Shown: positions 15,541-23,700 of the stretch, in pieces
Layout: each line of letters begins with the position of its first letter
How positions within the stretch are numbered: the stretch's first letter is position 1
Source: Candidatus Melainabacteria bacterium
GTDB lineage: Bacteria > Cyanobacteriota > Vampirovibrionia > Obscuribacterales > Obscuribacteraceae
DNA length: 42,110 nucleotides
Reading direction: 5' to 3'
Assembly (NCBI GenBank): GCA_016212515.1
Contig: JACRFZ010000119.1
Coordinates: 1-42,110 of the forward strand
Notes under the pieces: model-generated
The model's database searches: none
Told to the model about the DNA's origin: nothing
The model's input: only the letters and a program-made list of their open reading frames with translations
Made by a program: the position numbers and the translations under genes

Positions 15541-17511
15541 TTAAAACTTCTCTCCAAAACCAATAGTGAGGCGAGGGGTGGTGCGGCCCAGGATGGAACT
15601 GACAAGCGGCAAGCCGTAGTCTATACGCACCAGGCCTACCATGGGCATATTCACCCGCAAGCCAAGACCAACCGAGGCTCCCATGCTGGAACGAGAAAGC
15701 AAGCTGTTGGTGATGCCGTTACCCATAACCTGACCAAAGTCGGCAAAGGCAACTGCTTTCACGTTCTTTTTGATGGTTTTGAAAACAGGGTTGGTTTCAG
15801 GCAAAGGTAGCTTGGCCCTGAGTTCAGCCGTAGCCATGAGCATACCGGTACCGGTGCCGAGATCAGAGAAAGCACGATAGCCGCGTACACCGTTCCAGCC
15901 GCCCAGACGATACTGAGCAAATTGAGGCAGCCCGCCAAGAGAACTGCCGCCCGAGGCATTCAAAGCCAGGGTGACATTCTTACCGATAGGCTTATAGGTG
16001 CTGGCCGACAGCCCGCCTTTCAGGAAGGCAGCCGAAAGCCCGGCTGATGGACTGGCGGAGAGCTTGATGAAACTGCCGCGAGTTGGGTCGATGGCACTAT
16101 CCCGGGTATCACGGGTAAGTGAAGGGTTAACAGTAAAAAAAGCACCGCCCTTGAGCTGATCGGCTCGATACTGACCGGCCACTGCCGCCGCCTGGGCATC
16201 GGTGGCGGCCAACCCGGTAGCCAGAGCCCTGGCACTCATCTGTCCCAAAATGCTCTGATTTTCAGCCACATTGGCCATATTGCGCAAAGAGGTGTTTTCG
16301 CCTATCAAGCCCAGATTGCCTGACCAGGCTCCCTTTAACGGCTTGCTGAAGACAACGCTGGCGCCGAGGGTGCGCTGCATGGCCTGGTCGATGAACATAC
16401 TACCCATGTTGCGTCCAAAGCCTGTGATGGCCATGGAAGTATTAGTACCCTTGAGGCTGGGTTCAATGAAAGTAGCTTCCAGGTTGTAGGTTTTGCCGGT
16501 CGGCATAAAGCTGGTACCGGCATTATTGATGGAGTTGCTCATGTTATTGAGGGTGCCGGAGCCCATCTGCGAGCTGAAACTGATTACTTGCCCTTTGCCC
16601 CGGAAGTTGCCGTCGGAGAAGCTGAGGGAGCCGAAAGGACCTGCTACGGAGTCGACACCGCCGCCCATACCGACTGATGCCGTGCGCTTCTCGTCAACCT
16701 CCACCTTGAGTGTGTATTTCTCAGGATTGGCCGCCGAAGGTACCAGGGAGCGGCGTATGTCTTGAAAATAGCCGTTGCCGTATAGTTTGCGCAAATCGGC
16801 GGTTAGCTGCTTCTCGTTGTAGACGGAACCGGGCTTGAGCTTGATGGCATTGCGAATGATAAAGTCTTTGGTTTTGCGGTTTCCGACAATCTCAATGGAA
16901 TCCACTGAGCCTTCAGATATCTCCAGCTCTACGGAACCGTCCGGGTCGTCTTTGACGCCGGTCACCTTGGCCAGAACGTAACCACGGTCGTGATAAGCCT
17001 GCTCGACCTTCTCGATAGCGGAAGAAAGAGCGTTGATGTTCTGCGGCTTGCCGAGCTGATCGTTAAAAAGTTTGCTTATCTCTTCAGTAGAAATGGCTTC
17101 ATTGCCGCGGATAGAAAACTGTGTAATGGGCGCGTTTTCTTGCACCCGGATTTTAAGAAGTACGCCGCTGCCGGTCAGTTCAGGATTAACCTCGAGGGCC
17201 CGGTCATCGAAATAGCCCATGCCGTTAATGGCCTTGAGATCTTCCATGACTTGCTCACGGTTGAATCTATCACCCTTGCGGGTCTTGACCACACCGGCAA
17301 TATCTTCGGTGGGGATGAGGCGATTGCCTTCGATGCGCACTTCATCCACAACGTACTGACTGGGATCGGCTTTGCCTTCCGACTTGGGCTCGGCCACCAT
17401 GCCTGCGTCTTGCGCAAGGGCCGCCTGACAGAAATAGACTGCGGGCGTCTGTGCCAGAAGAAGGGACAGTACCGCCAGTGGTAGCAATCGAGTTTTAGAA
17501 AGAAGGCTCAC
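15541..17511 (-). CDS. bamA: Outer-membrane assembly factor BamA (Omp85) with three POTRA domains
   Basis: BamA inserts beta-barrel proteins in the outer membrane. A signal peptide (about 1-33) ends in ALAQDAG. Three POTRA domains follow (about 52-120, 125-200, 202-275), seen from the repeated pattern V..I.I.GN......I and the GYF segments. From about 285 to the end is a 16-strand barrel, with the conserved loop-6 motif VRGYRAF and a terminal strand ending in Phe. E. coli BamA has five POTRA domains; three is the number known for cyanobacterial Omp85. The start codon is GTG, immediately preceded in frame by a stop, so no longer version exists; the ribosome binding site is weak. It begins the run bamA-ompH-lpxD-lpxC. 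A TamA or other Omp85 paralogue is possible, but the ompH neighbour favours BamA. Confidence 0.93.
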   Translation of the reverse strand: MSLLSKTRLLPLAVLSLLLAQTPAVYFCQAALAQDAGMVAEPKSEGKADPSQYVVDEVRIEGNRLIPTEDIAGVVKTRKGDRFNREQVMEDLKAINGMGYFDDRALEVNPELTGSGVLLKIRVQENAPITQFSIRGNEAISTEEISKLFNDQLGKPQNINALSSAIEKVEQAYHDRGYVLAKVTGVKDDPDGSVELEISEGSVDSIEIVGNRKTKDFIIRNAIKLKPGSVYNEKQLTADLRKLYGNGYFQDIRRSLVPSAANPEKYTLKVEVDEKRTASVGMGGGVDSVAGPFGSLSFSDGNFRGKGQVISFSSQMGSGTLNNMSNSINNAGTSFMPTGKTYNLEATFIEPSLKGTNTSMAITGFGRNMGSMFIDQAMQRTLGASVVFSKPLKGAWSGNLGLIGENTSLRNMANVAENQSILGQMSARALATGLAATDAQAAAVAGQYRADQLKGGAFFTVNPSLTRDTRDSAIDPTRGSFIKLSASPSAGLSAAFLKGGLSASTYKPIGKNVTLALNASGGSSLGGLPQFAQYRLGGWNGVRGYRAFSDLGTGTGMLMATAELRAKLPLPETNPVFKTIKKNVKAVAFADFGQVMGNGITNSLLSRSSMGASVGLGLRVNMPMVGLVRIDYGLPLVSSILGRTTPRLTIGFGEKF

Positions 17512-17638
17512 TTACTACTCACTTGGAAAAGAGTCGCAACAGGCTAGCATTTTAACATGACGAAGGAGCATGCCAAGGTGTTTCTTGAAGGGATGCAACC
17601 TTAGCCCGAGTTAACCGCTTGACAAATGCAAAAGGCAA

Positions 17639-17668
17639 CCGCCGCTTCCACACAAGTGAAGGCGGCGG
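17639..17668 (-). terminator. Probable intrinsic terminator after the aldehyde dehydrogenase gene
   Basis: CCGCCGCTTCCAC and GTGAAGGCGGCGG form a 13-base stem with two weak internal positions and a four-base loop. On the minus strand a T-rich stretch (GCCTTTTGCATTTG) follows. It separates the dehydrogenase from bamA. Confidence 0.6.
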
Positions 17669-17722
17669 CTCTGCCGTAAGCATTGCTACTGGGAGCGAAC
17701 CCAAGAGCAGGTGTTTTTTCCT

Positions 17723-19231
17723 TTACTCCTGATTTTCGAACCAGCCCACCGGAATGGGATCGAGATTGATATTGACTTGCTTAACTTCCGTATAAGCTTC
17801 AAGACCAAAGGTGCCCAGTTCGCGTCCCCAGCCGCTCTGCTTATAACCGCCCCAGGGACATTCGGTGTAGGTGTTGTGGTAGGCATTCACCCAGGTGATG
17901 CCCGCTTTCAGTTGTTTTACGACCTTGTGAGCGCGGGTGATGTCTTTTGTGAAAACCGCGCCGGCCAGACCGTAATCGGAATCGTTGGCCAGTTCAACAG
18001 CTTCTTCTTCGCTCTTGAACTTCTGCACAACCACAACAGGTCCGAAGATTTCCTCCTGCACAATGCGCATGCTTGGTTTAACGTTAGAGAAGATGGTGGG
18101 GCTGACGTAAAAGCCGTTACCGTATTTGTCGCCCTTGAGGCGCTCACCGCCGGTGATCAGCTTGGCGCCTTCTTTCTTGCCGATTTCAATGTACTCAAGC
18201 ACCCGCTTCATCTGGGGCTCGGAAACCAGAGGACCCATCTCGGTATCATCTTCAAGACCGGGACCAACTCTGATTTTCTTAGCCCGCTCAGCCATTTTGG
18301 CGACAAAGTCGTCGTAGATAGACTCTTCCACAATCATGCGGGAACCGGCCGAACAGACCTGACCGGAATTGCAGTAGATGGCGAAGAGAGCGTAATCAAC
18401 GGCAGTATCCAGATCAAAGTCGGAGAAGACAATCATGGGCGACTTACCACCCAACTCCAGAGTCACTTTCTTCAAGTTGGAAAGAGCAGCCTGAGCAATT
18501 AACTTGCCGGTTTTGACACTACCGGTGAAGGCAATTTTATCCACCAGTTTTGATTCGGCAATGGGCTGCCCGACCTTGGGACCATCGCCCAGGACAATGT
18601 TGACTACACCATCCGGGAGATCCACTTCCTTGAGCAACTCAGCCAGACGAATTGCCGTCAAAGGGGTGTATTCGGAGGGTTTGAGAACACAGGTATTACC
18701 GGCAGCGAGAGCCGGTGCAAGCTTCCAGGCCGCCATCAAAAGCGGATAGTTCCAAGGTACGATTTGCCCGCACACACCGATGGGCTCACGTACAATCGAC
18801 GTTACCGAAGGAGCCGGCACGTCTACGGTGGTGCCGGTGGGCTTAGTGATCAGACCGGCATAATAGCGGAAGCAATTGGCCGTATCGGCGATATCGTACT
18901 GGGCTTCACGCAGCGGCTTGCCGCCGTTCAAAGTTTCCAACTCAGCCAGCTCTTCAGCGTTCTTGTCGATGATATCGGCAATCTTGAAAAGCATATTGGC
19001 TCTTTCCAGAGCGGCCATACGCGGCCAGGGGCCTTTATCGAAAGCGGTGCGTGCCGCCTTGATGGCAGCCTCAACCTGCTTTGGTCCGGCTTCCGCCACT
19101 TTGGTCAGGGGTTTGCCGTCGGCGGGATTGACGAGAGTGCGCTCGGAGGCGCCATCCACAAACTTACCGTCGATAAAAAGTTGCCATTTGCGATCCACCT
19201 TGACTTTGGGAGCCGTTAGGGTCTGAGCCAT
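17723..19231 (-). CDS. NAD(P)-dependent aldehyde dehydrogenase, betaine-aldehyde type
   Basis: Oxidises an aldehyde to its acid with NAD(P). The ALDH family signatures are complete: the PWNYP loop (Asn about 162), general base Glu259 in LELGGKSP and nucleophile Cys293 in GQVCSAGSR, with the normal 34-residue spacing. The EEIFGPV motif and the C-terminal PWGGYKQSGWGRELG are also present. At 502 residues it is full length. The overall pattern resembles BetB / plant-type betaine aldehyde dehydrogenases, but aminoaldehyde or other aldehyde substrates are equally possible. No choline oxidase or betaine transporter lies nearby. The ATG start has AGAGAGG eight bases upstream. The gene is monocistronic in appearance, with a terminator after it and a 255-base divergent intergenic region ahead of tmk that holds AT-rich sequence but no convincing promoter. 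Confidence 0.93.
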   Translation of the reverse strand: MAQTLTAPKVKVDRKWQLFIDGKFVDGASERTLVNPADGKPLTKVAEAGPKQVEAAIKAARTAFDKGPWPRMAALERANMLFKIADIIDKNAEELAELETLNGGKPLREAQYDIADTANCFRYYAGLITKPTGTTVDVPAPSVTSIVREPIGVCGQIVPWNYPLLMAAWKLAPALAAGNTCVLKPSEYTPLTAIRLAELLKEVDLPDGVVNIVLGDGPKVGQPIAESKLVDKIAFTGSVKTGKLIAQAALSNLKKVTLELGGKSPMIVFSDFDLDTAVDYALFAIYCNSGQVCSAGSRMIVEESIYDDFVAKMAERAKKIRVGPGLEDDTEMGPLVSEPQMKRVLEYIEIGKKEGAKLITGGERLKGDKYGNGFYVSPTIFSNVKPSMRIVQEEIFGPVVVVQKFKSEEEAVELANDSDYGLAGAVFTKDITRAHKVVKQLKAGITWVNAYHNTYTECPWGGYKQSGWGRELGTFGLEAYTEVKQVNINLDPIPVGWFENQE

Positions 19232-19486
19232 GACAAGAACCTCTCTTATTTTCTACTGGAATCTAAGTCGTTAGACAGTGATGGAAATTTCGGTTCTATC
19301 GATTAAATAAATAAATTCCGACGATAAAACCAGCACAAGAATGCCATGAAGCCGCTAAAGCAGGTCTTCCTGAGGCTTCTTAGAAAATTCCCAACAGTCA
19401 GGCAATCATAGCATTTATGCAACAATAATTTAGATTGCTCAAAGAATACGGCAGTCGAGAGAACGACTTAGCGAACCCTCGGAACT

Positions 19487-20182
19487 ATGGCAACCTCAAA
19501 AGCAAGCACGGAAGCAACCAACAAGAAAAGCGGCAGAGCCTACCCAGGTACTTTTCTCACCCTGGAAGGTCCGGAAGGGGCCGGCAAAACCACGCAAGTA
19601 AAGCTACTTTCAAGCAAGTTGGAAGCCCTGGGCATCCCCCATCTGATTACAAGAGATCCGGGCGGTACTCCCCTCGGCAAACAAATCAGGCGCATCCTGC
19701 TGGCCCCGGGTGGTTCCGTTTCACCCATGGCTGAACTCTTACTCTATCAGGCAGACCGGGCCCAGCACGTGCACGAGTTGATTATGCCGGCCTTGATGGA
19801 AGGCAAACTGGTGATTTGCGATCGTTATACCGATTCGACCATTGCCTACCAGGGCTTTGGCCGCGGCATTGACATGAAGATCATTGCCGAGCTGAACAAT
19901 ATTTCCACCCAGGGGCTGAAACCGGAATTGACTATTCTCTTTGACCTGGAGAGCGAGAAAGGGCTCGGCAGGCTGCATCCAGGCGGTCACGACCGACTGG
20001 AGAGGGAAGCCATCGAATTCCATCACAAGGTACGCAACGGCTACTTGAGTCTGGTGCAGGAAGAACCCAAGCGCTTCGCCGTTATCGACGCCACCAAGGC
20101 TCTGTCGGCAGTTCAGGAGGACCTGAGGCGCATTATTCTGGAACGTTTTTCAGACCGCTATCAACTGGCCAGCTTACTCTAG
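19487..20182 (+). CDS. tmk: Thymidylate kinase
   Basis: Phosphorylates dTMP to dTDP in the dTTP pathway. The P-loop is GPEGAGKTT (residues 28-36), followed by the dTMP-binding TRDPGG (55-60) and DRYTDS (112-117) motifs, with a lid containing RLHPGGHDRLE. The TREPGG motif usual in this family carries Asp instead of Glu here, a conservative change. About 20 extra residues precede the catalytic core, which begins at GTFLTLEG; the start could be later, but no ATG lies between. The family length is about 205-215, so 231 residues fits with the extension. The gene is divergent from the aldehyde dehydrogenase and ends five bases from the stop of the convergent secreted-protein gene. A 255-base region ahead of it is available for a promoter. 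Confidence 0.94.
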   Translation: MATSKASTEATNKKSGRAYPGTFLTLEGPEGAGKTTQVKLLSSKLEALGIPHLITRDPGGTPLGKQIRRILLAPGGSVSPMAELLLYQADRAQHVHELIMPALMEGKLVICDRYTDSTIAYQGFGRGIDMKIIAELNNISTQGLKPELTILFDLESEKGLGRLHPGGHDRLEREAIEFHHKVRNGYLSLVQEEPKRFAVIDATKALSAVQEDLRRIILERFSDRYQLASLL

Positions 20183-20187
20183 ACTGT

Positions 20188-20916
20188 TTAGTTCTTCACC
20201 CTTGAAGCAATTTCATTGGCGAGATTATCAAGATCGCGCCTGATCTCATTTTCAACATCAGCATCAAGGACGCCACCCTGGGCTATTCGATAGCTGCGTT
20301 CTTTCTTTTGTATGTCGGTGGCCCGGCGCTTTAAGCTCTCATAGTCGTTATCGGAAAGCTTCTGGTCTTTGCGGGCATCATCGAGGAACTTAAAGGTATC
20401 GGTGAACTGCACTGAAACAGGCGGTTGCTTGGCTACAGGCGGTTCCTGGGAATTGGGGGCGATGAAAATGGTATTCACATAACCAAGCCCCAGCCCGCCA
20501 AAACCGTGGCTGTAGGGGTAATAGTAGCCGGAAGGCGCTTTCCAGAGATTGCAGTTCATGTTGCCCAGGCGAAAACTGAAGTTACCGCCGCCTATGGGCA
20601 CAGGGGCATTGATATAGCCCGGTACGCCGTAAGGACAATTGAACATGGGATTGACCGGATAGGGATAAGGATTGGAAATTCCACCCAGAGTTGCCGAGGG
20701 AATATAGCCGAGGCCGTTCTGTCCTGGATAGGGAGAGGTGACCGGATTCATCAGCCCCGGAGCATAATTGGTTCCCGGCGAGATGCCAATGGGCAAGCTA
20801 GGTGCGGAAGGTTGGCCGGTCTGCCACTGAGCCGGCGCCGGCAGGGGATTGAAGCTGAGAAGTCCGGCCAGCATTAGGGAGGCAAGGAGCCATGAATATT
20901 GACGTTGTTGGGGCAT
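20188..20916 (-). CDS. Secreted Pro/Gly/Tyr-rich protein with helical C-terminal domain
   Basis: An unrecognised secreted protein of 242 residues. A signal peptide (about 1-30) ends in LPAPAQ. The mature first half (about 31-150) is low complexity, rich in Pro, Gly, Tyr, Asn and Ser, with repeated motifs such as NPYPYPVNP and SGYYYPYSHG, and is likely extended or disordered. The last 70 residues are a charged helical domain (LDDARKDQKLSDNDYESLKRR onward). The ATG at 20916 is preferred to one five codons upstream because GGAGG sits nine bases ahead of it. Two Cys in the middle region could form a disulphide. It meets tmk tail to tail. A cell-surface or matrix role would suit the composition, but that is inference. 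Confidence 0.75.
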   Translation of the reverse strand: MPQQRQYSWLLASLMLAGLLSFNPLPAPAQWQTGQPSAPSLPIGISPGTNYAPGLMNPVTSPYPGQNGLGYIPSATLGGISNPYPYPVNPMFNCPYGVPGYINAPVPIGGGNFSFRLGNMNCNLWKAPSGYYYPYSHGFGGLGLGYVNTIFIAPNSQEPPVAKQPPVSVQFTDTFKFLDDARKDQKLSDNDYESLKRRATDIQKKERSYRIAQGGVLDADVENEIRRDLDNLANEIASRVKN

Positions 20917-21056
20917 AGCATTAGCCTCCATGAGGGATTTTGCCGGTGTCTTTGCAGGCTCTGTCGCCGTCTTTTGCAGCTCATCTGTGTGCGCTACCGT
21001 CTATCTACAGTTTAGCTCAAGAACTTAGGAAGAGCTAAATGGTGAAATTATGCAGC

Positions 21057-21545
21057 CTAGCGACCAACCGGCACATTTTCACTTTCAGACGGCTGGGCGG
21101 CAAGGGAAGTTTCCGCCTCCACTGGGGCTTCGCCGCCGGCTTGTTCTGTGGGCTTGACCGGACTGTCCTTCTTGACCGTCCATTGATAATTGGTCTCTTC
21201 TCCCAGCATATGTGCGGTAATGAGACTCCAGAGACAGATGTATCCAAGCGAATTGATGTTATAGACGCCGACGGGGGGCAAGCTGTGACTGCTAAGCAGG
21301 GTAACCACACCGGGTACGGCACCGATGGAGCAGACCAGACCGAGTTTACGACCCACAACCAGAAACGGCCCGCTCAGCCTGTGCCTCATGGAAGCGAGGA
21401 TGAGCCCGATTGTGAGCATGAACAGGGCAATCGCAAGACCGTGCACAGCCAGATCGAAGATGATGTGACAGGAGACACTGTAGGCAGCGTTCCCGACCTG
21501 CTGCAAGACTTCACTCAAGTTGAATTTATCGACACCGTTTTCCAT
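21057..21545 (-). CDS. Small membrane protein with three transmembrane segments
   Basis: A 162-residue protein not recognised. Three hydrophobic segments are visible, at about 27-50 (FDLAVHGLAIALFMLTIG), 62-85 and 97-113, with an Arg/His-containing loop (SMRHRLSG) after the first. The last 45 residues are hydrophilic, Glu/Pro/Ala-rich and probably disordered. There is no lipobox or enzymatic motif. It lies on the same strand as the TPR gene upstream and the Pro/Gly-rich protein downstream, but gaps of about 90 and 140 bases leave operon membership open. The ATG start begins a plausible cytoplasmic N-terminus; no other start was preferred. Confidence 0.65.
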   Translation of the reverse strand: MENGVDKFNLSEVLQQVGNAAYSVSCHIIFDLAVHGLAIALFMLTIGLILASMRHRLSGPFLVVGRKLGLVCSIGAVPGVVTLLSSHSLPPVGVYNINSLGYICLWSLITAHMLGEETNYQWTVKKDSPVKPTEQAGGEAPVEAETSLAAQPSESENVPVGR

Positions 21546-21636
21546 ATTGAGCCTGCTCTATTTGTTTCCCCTTTTCACTCCACCCACCGGCAGTTGACTT
21601 AAATGCCGCTCACAAGTCTCTCATGATCACTTGTCA

Positions 21637-23124
21637 TTACTGAGGTTTTACCGCGGTTTCCTTTAGAAGTTTGCCTAAATTCGTATAAGCTTCCGCGCAA
21701 TTGGCATCGCACTCAATGGCTTTACGCCACTGGGCAAGCGCCTCCGCCTTGTTTCCCAGGCGCAAAAGTGCAAGACCTAAATTATTATGAGCGTTTGCGT
21801 CATTAGGGGCATAGGTCAAACATTCCTTATAAGCCTCCACGGCCTGGTCGTATAGCCCCGATTGATAGAGAGCTACGCCCATATTGTAATGAGCTTCCGG
21901 ATAATCAGGTTTGAGGCTGAGAGCCTGCCTCCAGACATTAACGGCTTCGTCATAGCGCTTCAGCTCATAAAGGGCAATGCCCAGATTGTTTCTCGCTTGC
22001 GGATAGGCGGGCTCCAGTTTGAGCGCTCGCTCCAGCACATAGACAGACTCAGGCAACTGCTTCATTTGCCAGAGCACCACCCCCAGGCAGTTAAGGGCAT
22101 CGGTGTCATCGGGCGATTTCTCCAGTAGTTCATTGAGTATCTGCCGGGCCTCCTCATAGCGCCCCATTCCCTCATAGCACTTAGCACACTTGAGCTTGAC
22201 CGACTCTTTGAATTCGTCCCGGGCGGTACTGCAAAGCTTAAGGGAAGTTTTGTATTCAAGAAGAGCTTGTTCAAAGCGGTGCACCAGGCGCAGACAGTCT
22301 CCCAATTCATAATGCAAATCGCCAAGCTGGGCTCTGGCAGAGGCATCTGCCGGAAGCTTCGCATCCACATCGGACTCTAAAGACCTGGCACCTTCACCAT
22401 TAGCCTGGTCGGAGGGCGGCGCTTGCTGCCATTTGGCACCGGCTTCCTGAATTGCCTCCTGATAGGCAGTCACCGCCCCCTCATTGTCGCCCTTAAGGGA
22501 AAGAACATGGGCCAGATTACGGTGGGCATCGGAAAAATCCGGCTTGAGCCGTAAAGCCTTGTAGAGCGAATCGAGAGCCTGGTCATATTTACCAAGAGCA
22601 ATCTGACTGGTGGCCAGATTGTTATAGAGTTCCGGCTGATTGGGACTCTGGGTAAGGGTCTTCTCAAATTCCTGCAGAGCCGCTTCCTTGTTGCCCTGTA
22701 GTTTGAGACAAACGGCTAGATTATTGCGGGCTGAAACATTGGTGGGCTCCCGACGCACCACTTCTTTGTACTTAAGCACGGCCGACTCCAGGCGGCCGGC
22801 GGCGGCATCGGCAGAGGCACTGATAAAAAGATCGTGACTGCTCACGGTCTCTAAATTGAGGTCGGAAGTGGAGCGGGCCGGCTGATCGGAAATGGGGGTA
22901 GTGAGGGCAAAACCACTGCTGTCATTTTGAGCAGTCGCCGAGAGCGGCAAGAGAAAAGAGAGGGCAAGCACAGACAAAGCAGCAAGGGAAGGCCGTTTCA
23001 CTTTCAGAAATACATTACTGAGGCTTAAGCAGGCTCTTCGCCTCGGCAAATAGCTATGAATACCGCCGTCGCCGCCACCGCGCCGGCTACCATCAAGACT
23101 CGCATACTGTTTTGTAAAAGCCAT
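21637..23124 (-). CDS. Secreted TPR protein with about ten repeats
   Basis: A protein of about 495 residues carrying around ten tetratricopeptide repeats. They begin near residue 90 and have very regular units in the second half (ARNNLGIALYELKRYDEAV, AHYNMGVALYQSGLYDQAV, AHNNLGLALLRLGNKAEAL). Ahead of the array is a signal-peptide-like segment (RPSLAALSVLALSFLLPLSATAQ), so the repeats are probably periplasmic. The ATG at 23124 puts about 45 residues ahead of the hydrophobic segment, long for a signal peptide. The true start may be later at a non-ATG codon, and longer versions run antisense through the neighbouring gene. A Gln/Asp-rich stretch interrupts the repeats in the middle. The TPR family binds partner proteins; the partner is unknown. 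Confidence 0.8.
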   Translation of the reverse strand: MAFTKQYASLDGSRRGGGDGGIHSYLPRRRACLSLSNVFLKVKRPSLAALSVLALSFLLPLSATAQNDSSGFALTTPISDQPARSTSDLNLETVSSHDLFISASADAAAGRLESAVLKYKEVVRREPTNVSARNNLAVCLKLQGNKEAALQEFEKTLTQSPNQPELYNNLATSQIALGKYDQALDSLYKALRLKPDFSDAHRNLAHVLSLKGDNEGAVTAYQEAIQEAGAKWQQAPPSDQANGEGARSLESDVDAKLPADASARAQLGDLHYELGDCLRLVHRFEQALLEYKTSLKLCSTARDEFKESVKLKCAKCYEGMGRYEEARQILNELLEKSPDDTDALNCLGVVLWQMKQLPESVYVLERALKLEPAYPQARNNLGIALYELKRYDEAVNVWRQALSLKPDYPEAHYNMGVALYQSGLYDQAVEAYKECLTYAPNDANAHNNLGLALLRLGNKAEALAQWRKAIECDANCAEAYTNLGKLLKETAVKPQ

Positions 23125-23167
23125 GACGTATATACTACTGCTTGAGGACCAGTGTGAGGGCGGAAAA

Positions 23168-23605
23168 TTGGCACAAATTACGATCAAAGTATCGACTCTG
23201 ATCAAGGTTATTGGTACGACTTTTGCCTTTTCCTTTCTATTGGGTCTCCTGACGGCAAAAATGCCCCTGGCTGAAGCCCAGGAAACGTTTCTGGGGCAGA
23301 AATTCACCAGGGAAGAGACAATGCTTCTAAACCTCTCTCACGGCAAAGGCTCAGCCGGCTTCTTCCTGCTTGAGTCGGAGCGTCTGCAAAAGGACATTAC
23401 TCACAACCTGGAAAGGGCCATGAGCCAGCTAGAACAGGTGGAAAAAGCTTATGCTCGCTCCAAAGGCAAACCAGACGACAAATACCTGGCCAGTACCGAA
23501 CTGAAGCTGGTCAACGCCAGACAACGCAGTGAAGAACTGAGCGAACATATCTCAAATACTTTCAGAGATATGAAACGCACAGTCAAAGATGTTCTTCTAA
23601 GATAA
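23168..23605 (+). CDS. Small secreted helical protein
   Basis: An unrecognised protein of about 145 residues. A hydrophobic signal peptide (LIKVIGTTFAFSFLLGLLTA) ends in LAEAQ, where signal peptidase I could cut. The mature part is charged and largely helical, with likely coiled-coil stretches (LERAMSQLEQVEKAYARSK). An ATG at 23123 in the same frame would overlap the ATG of the divergent TPR gene and has no ribosome binding site. The TTG at 23168 is preferred because GAGGG lies seven bases ahead and it gives a normal signal peptide. It ends five bases before the 3' end of the convergent tRNA gene. The function is unknown. Confidence 0.65.
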   Translation: MAQITIKVSTLIKVIGTTFAFSFLLGLLTAKMPLAEAQETFLGQKFTREETMLLNLSHGKGSAGFFLLESERLQKDITHNLERAMSQLEQVEKAYARSKGKPDDKYLASTELKLVNARQRSEELSEHISNTFRDMKRTVKDVLLR

Positions 23606-23610
23606 GAATT

Positions 23611-23682
23611 TGGCTCCGACTGGATTCGAACCAGTAACCAGGCGATTATGAGTCGCACGCTCCACCATTGAGCTACGGAGCC
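23611..23682 (-). tRNA. tRNA with CAU anticodon (tRNA-Ile2 or elongator tRNA-Met)
   Basis: A full cloverleaf can be drawn on the minus strand: acceptor GGCTCCG/CGGAGCC, D stem GCTC/GAGC, anticodon arm GCGA-CTCATAA-TCGC with one mismatch at the outermost pair (27-43), five-base variable loop, and T arm ACTGG-TTCGAAT-CCAGT. The discriminator is A and CCA is not encoded. The anticodon is CAU. The anticodon arm resembles that of E. coli tRNA-Ile2, whose C34 is changed to lysidine by TilS, more than that of its elongator Met tRNA, but sequence alone does not settle this. It lies 18 bases after accC on the same strand and may be processed from that transcript. Confidence 0.93.
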
Positions 23683-23700
23683 CCACAGGCAAGCTCTATT

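Noticed and set aside
17711..18502. Plus-strand frame of 263 codons
   Set aside because: It is antisense to the aldehyde dehydrogenase, which has every catalytic motif intact.
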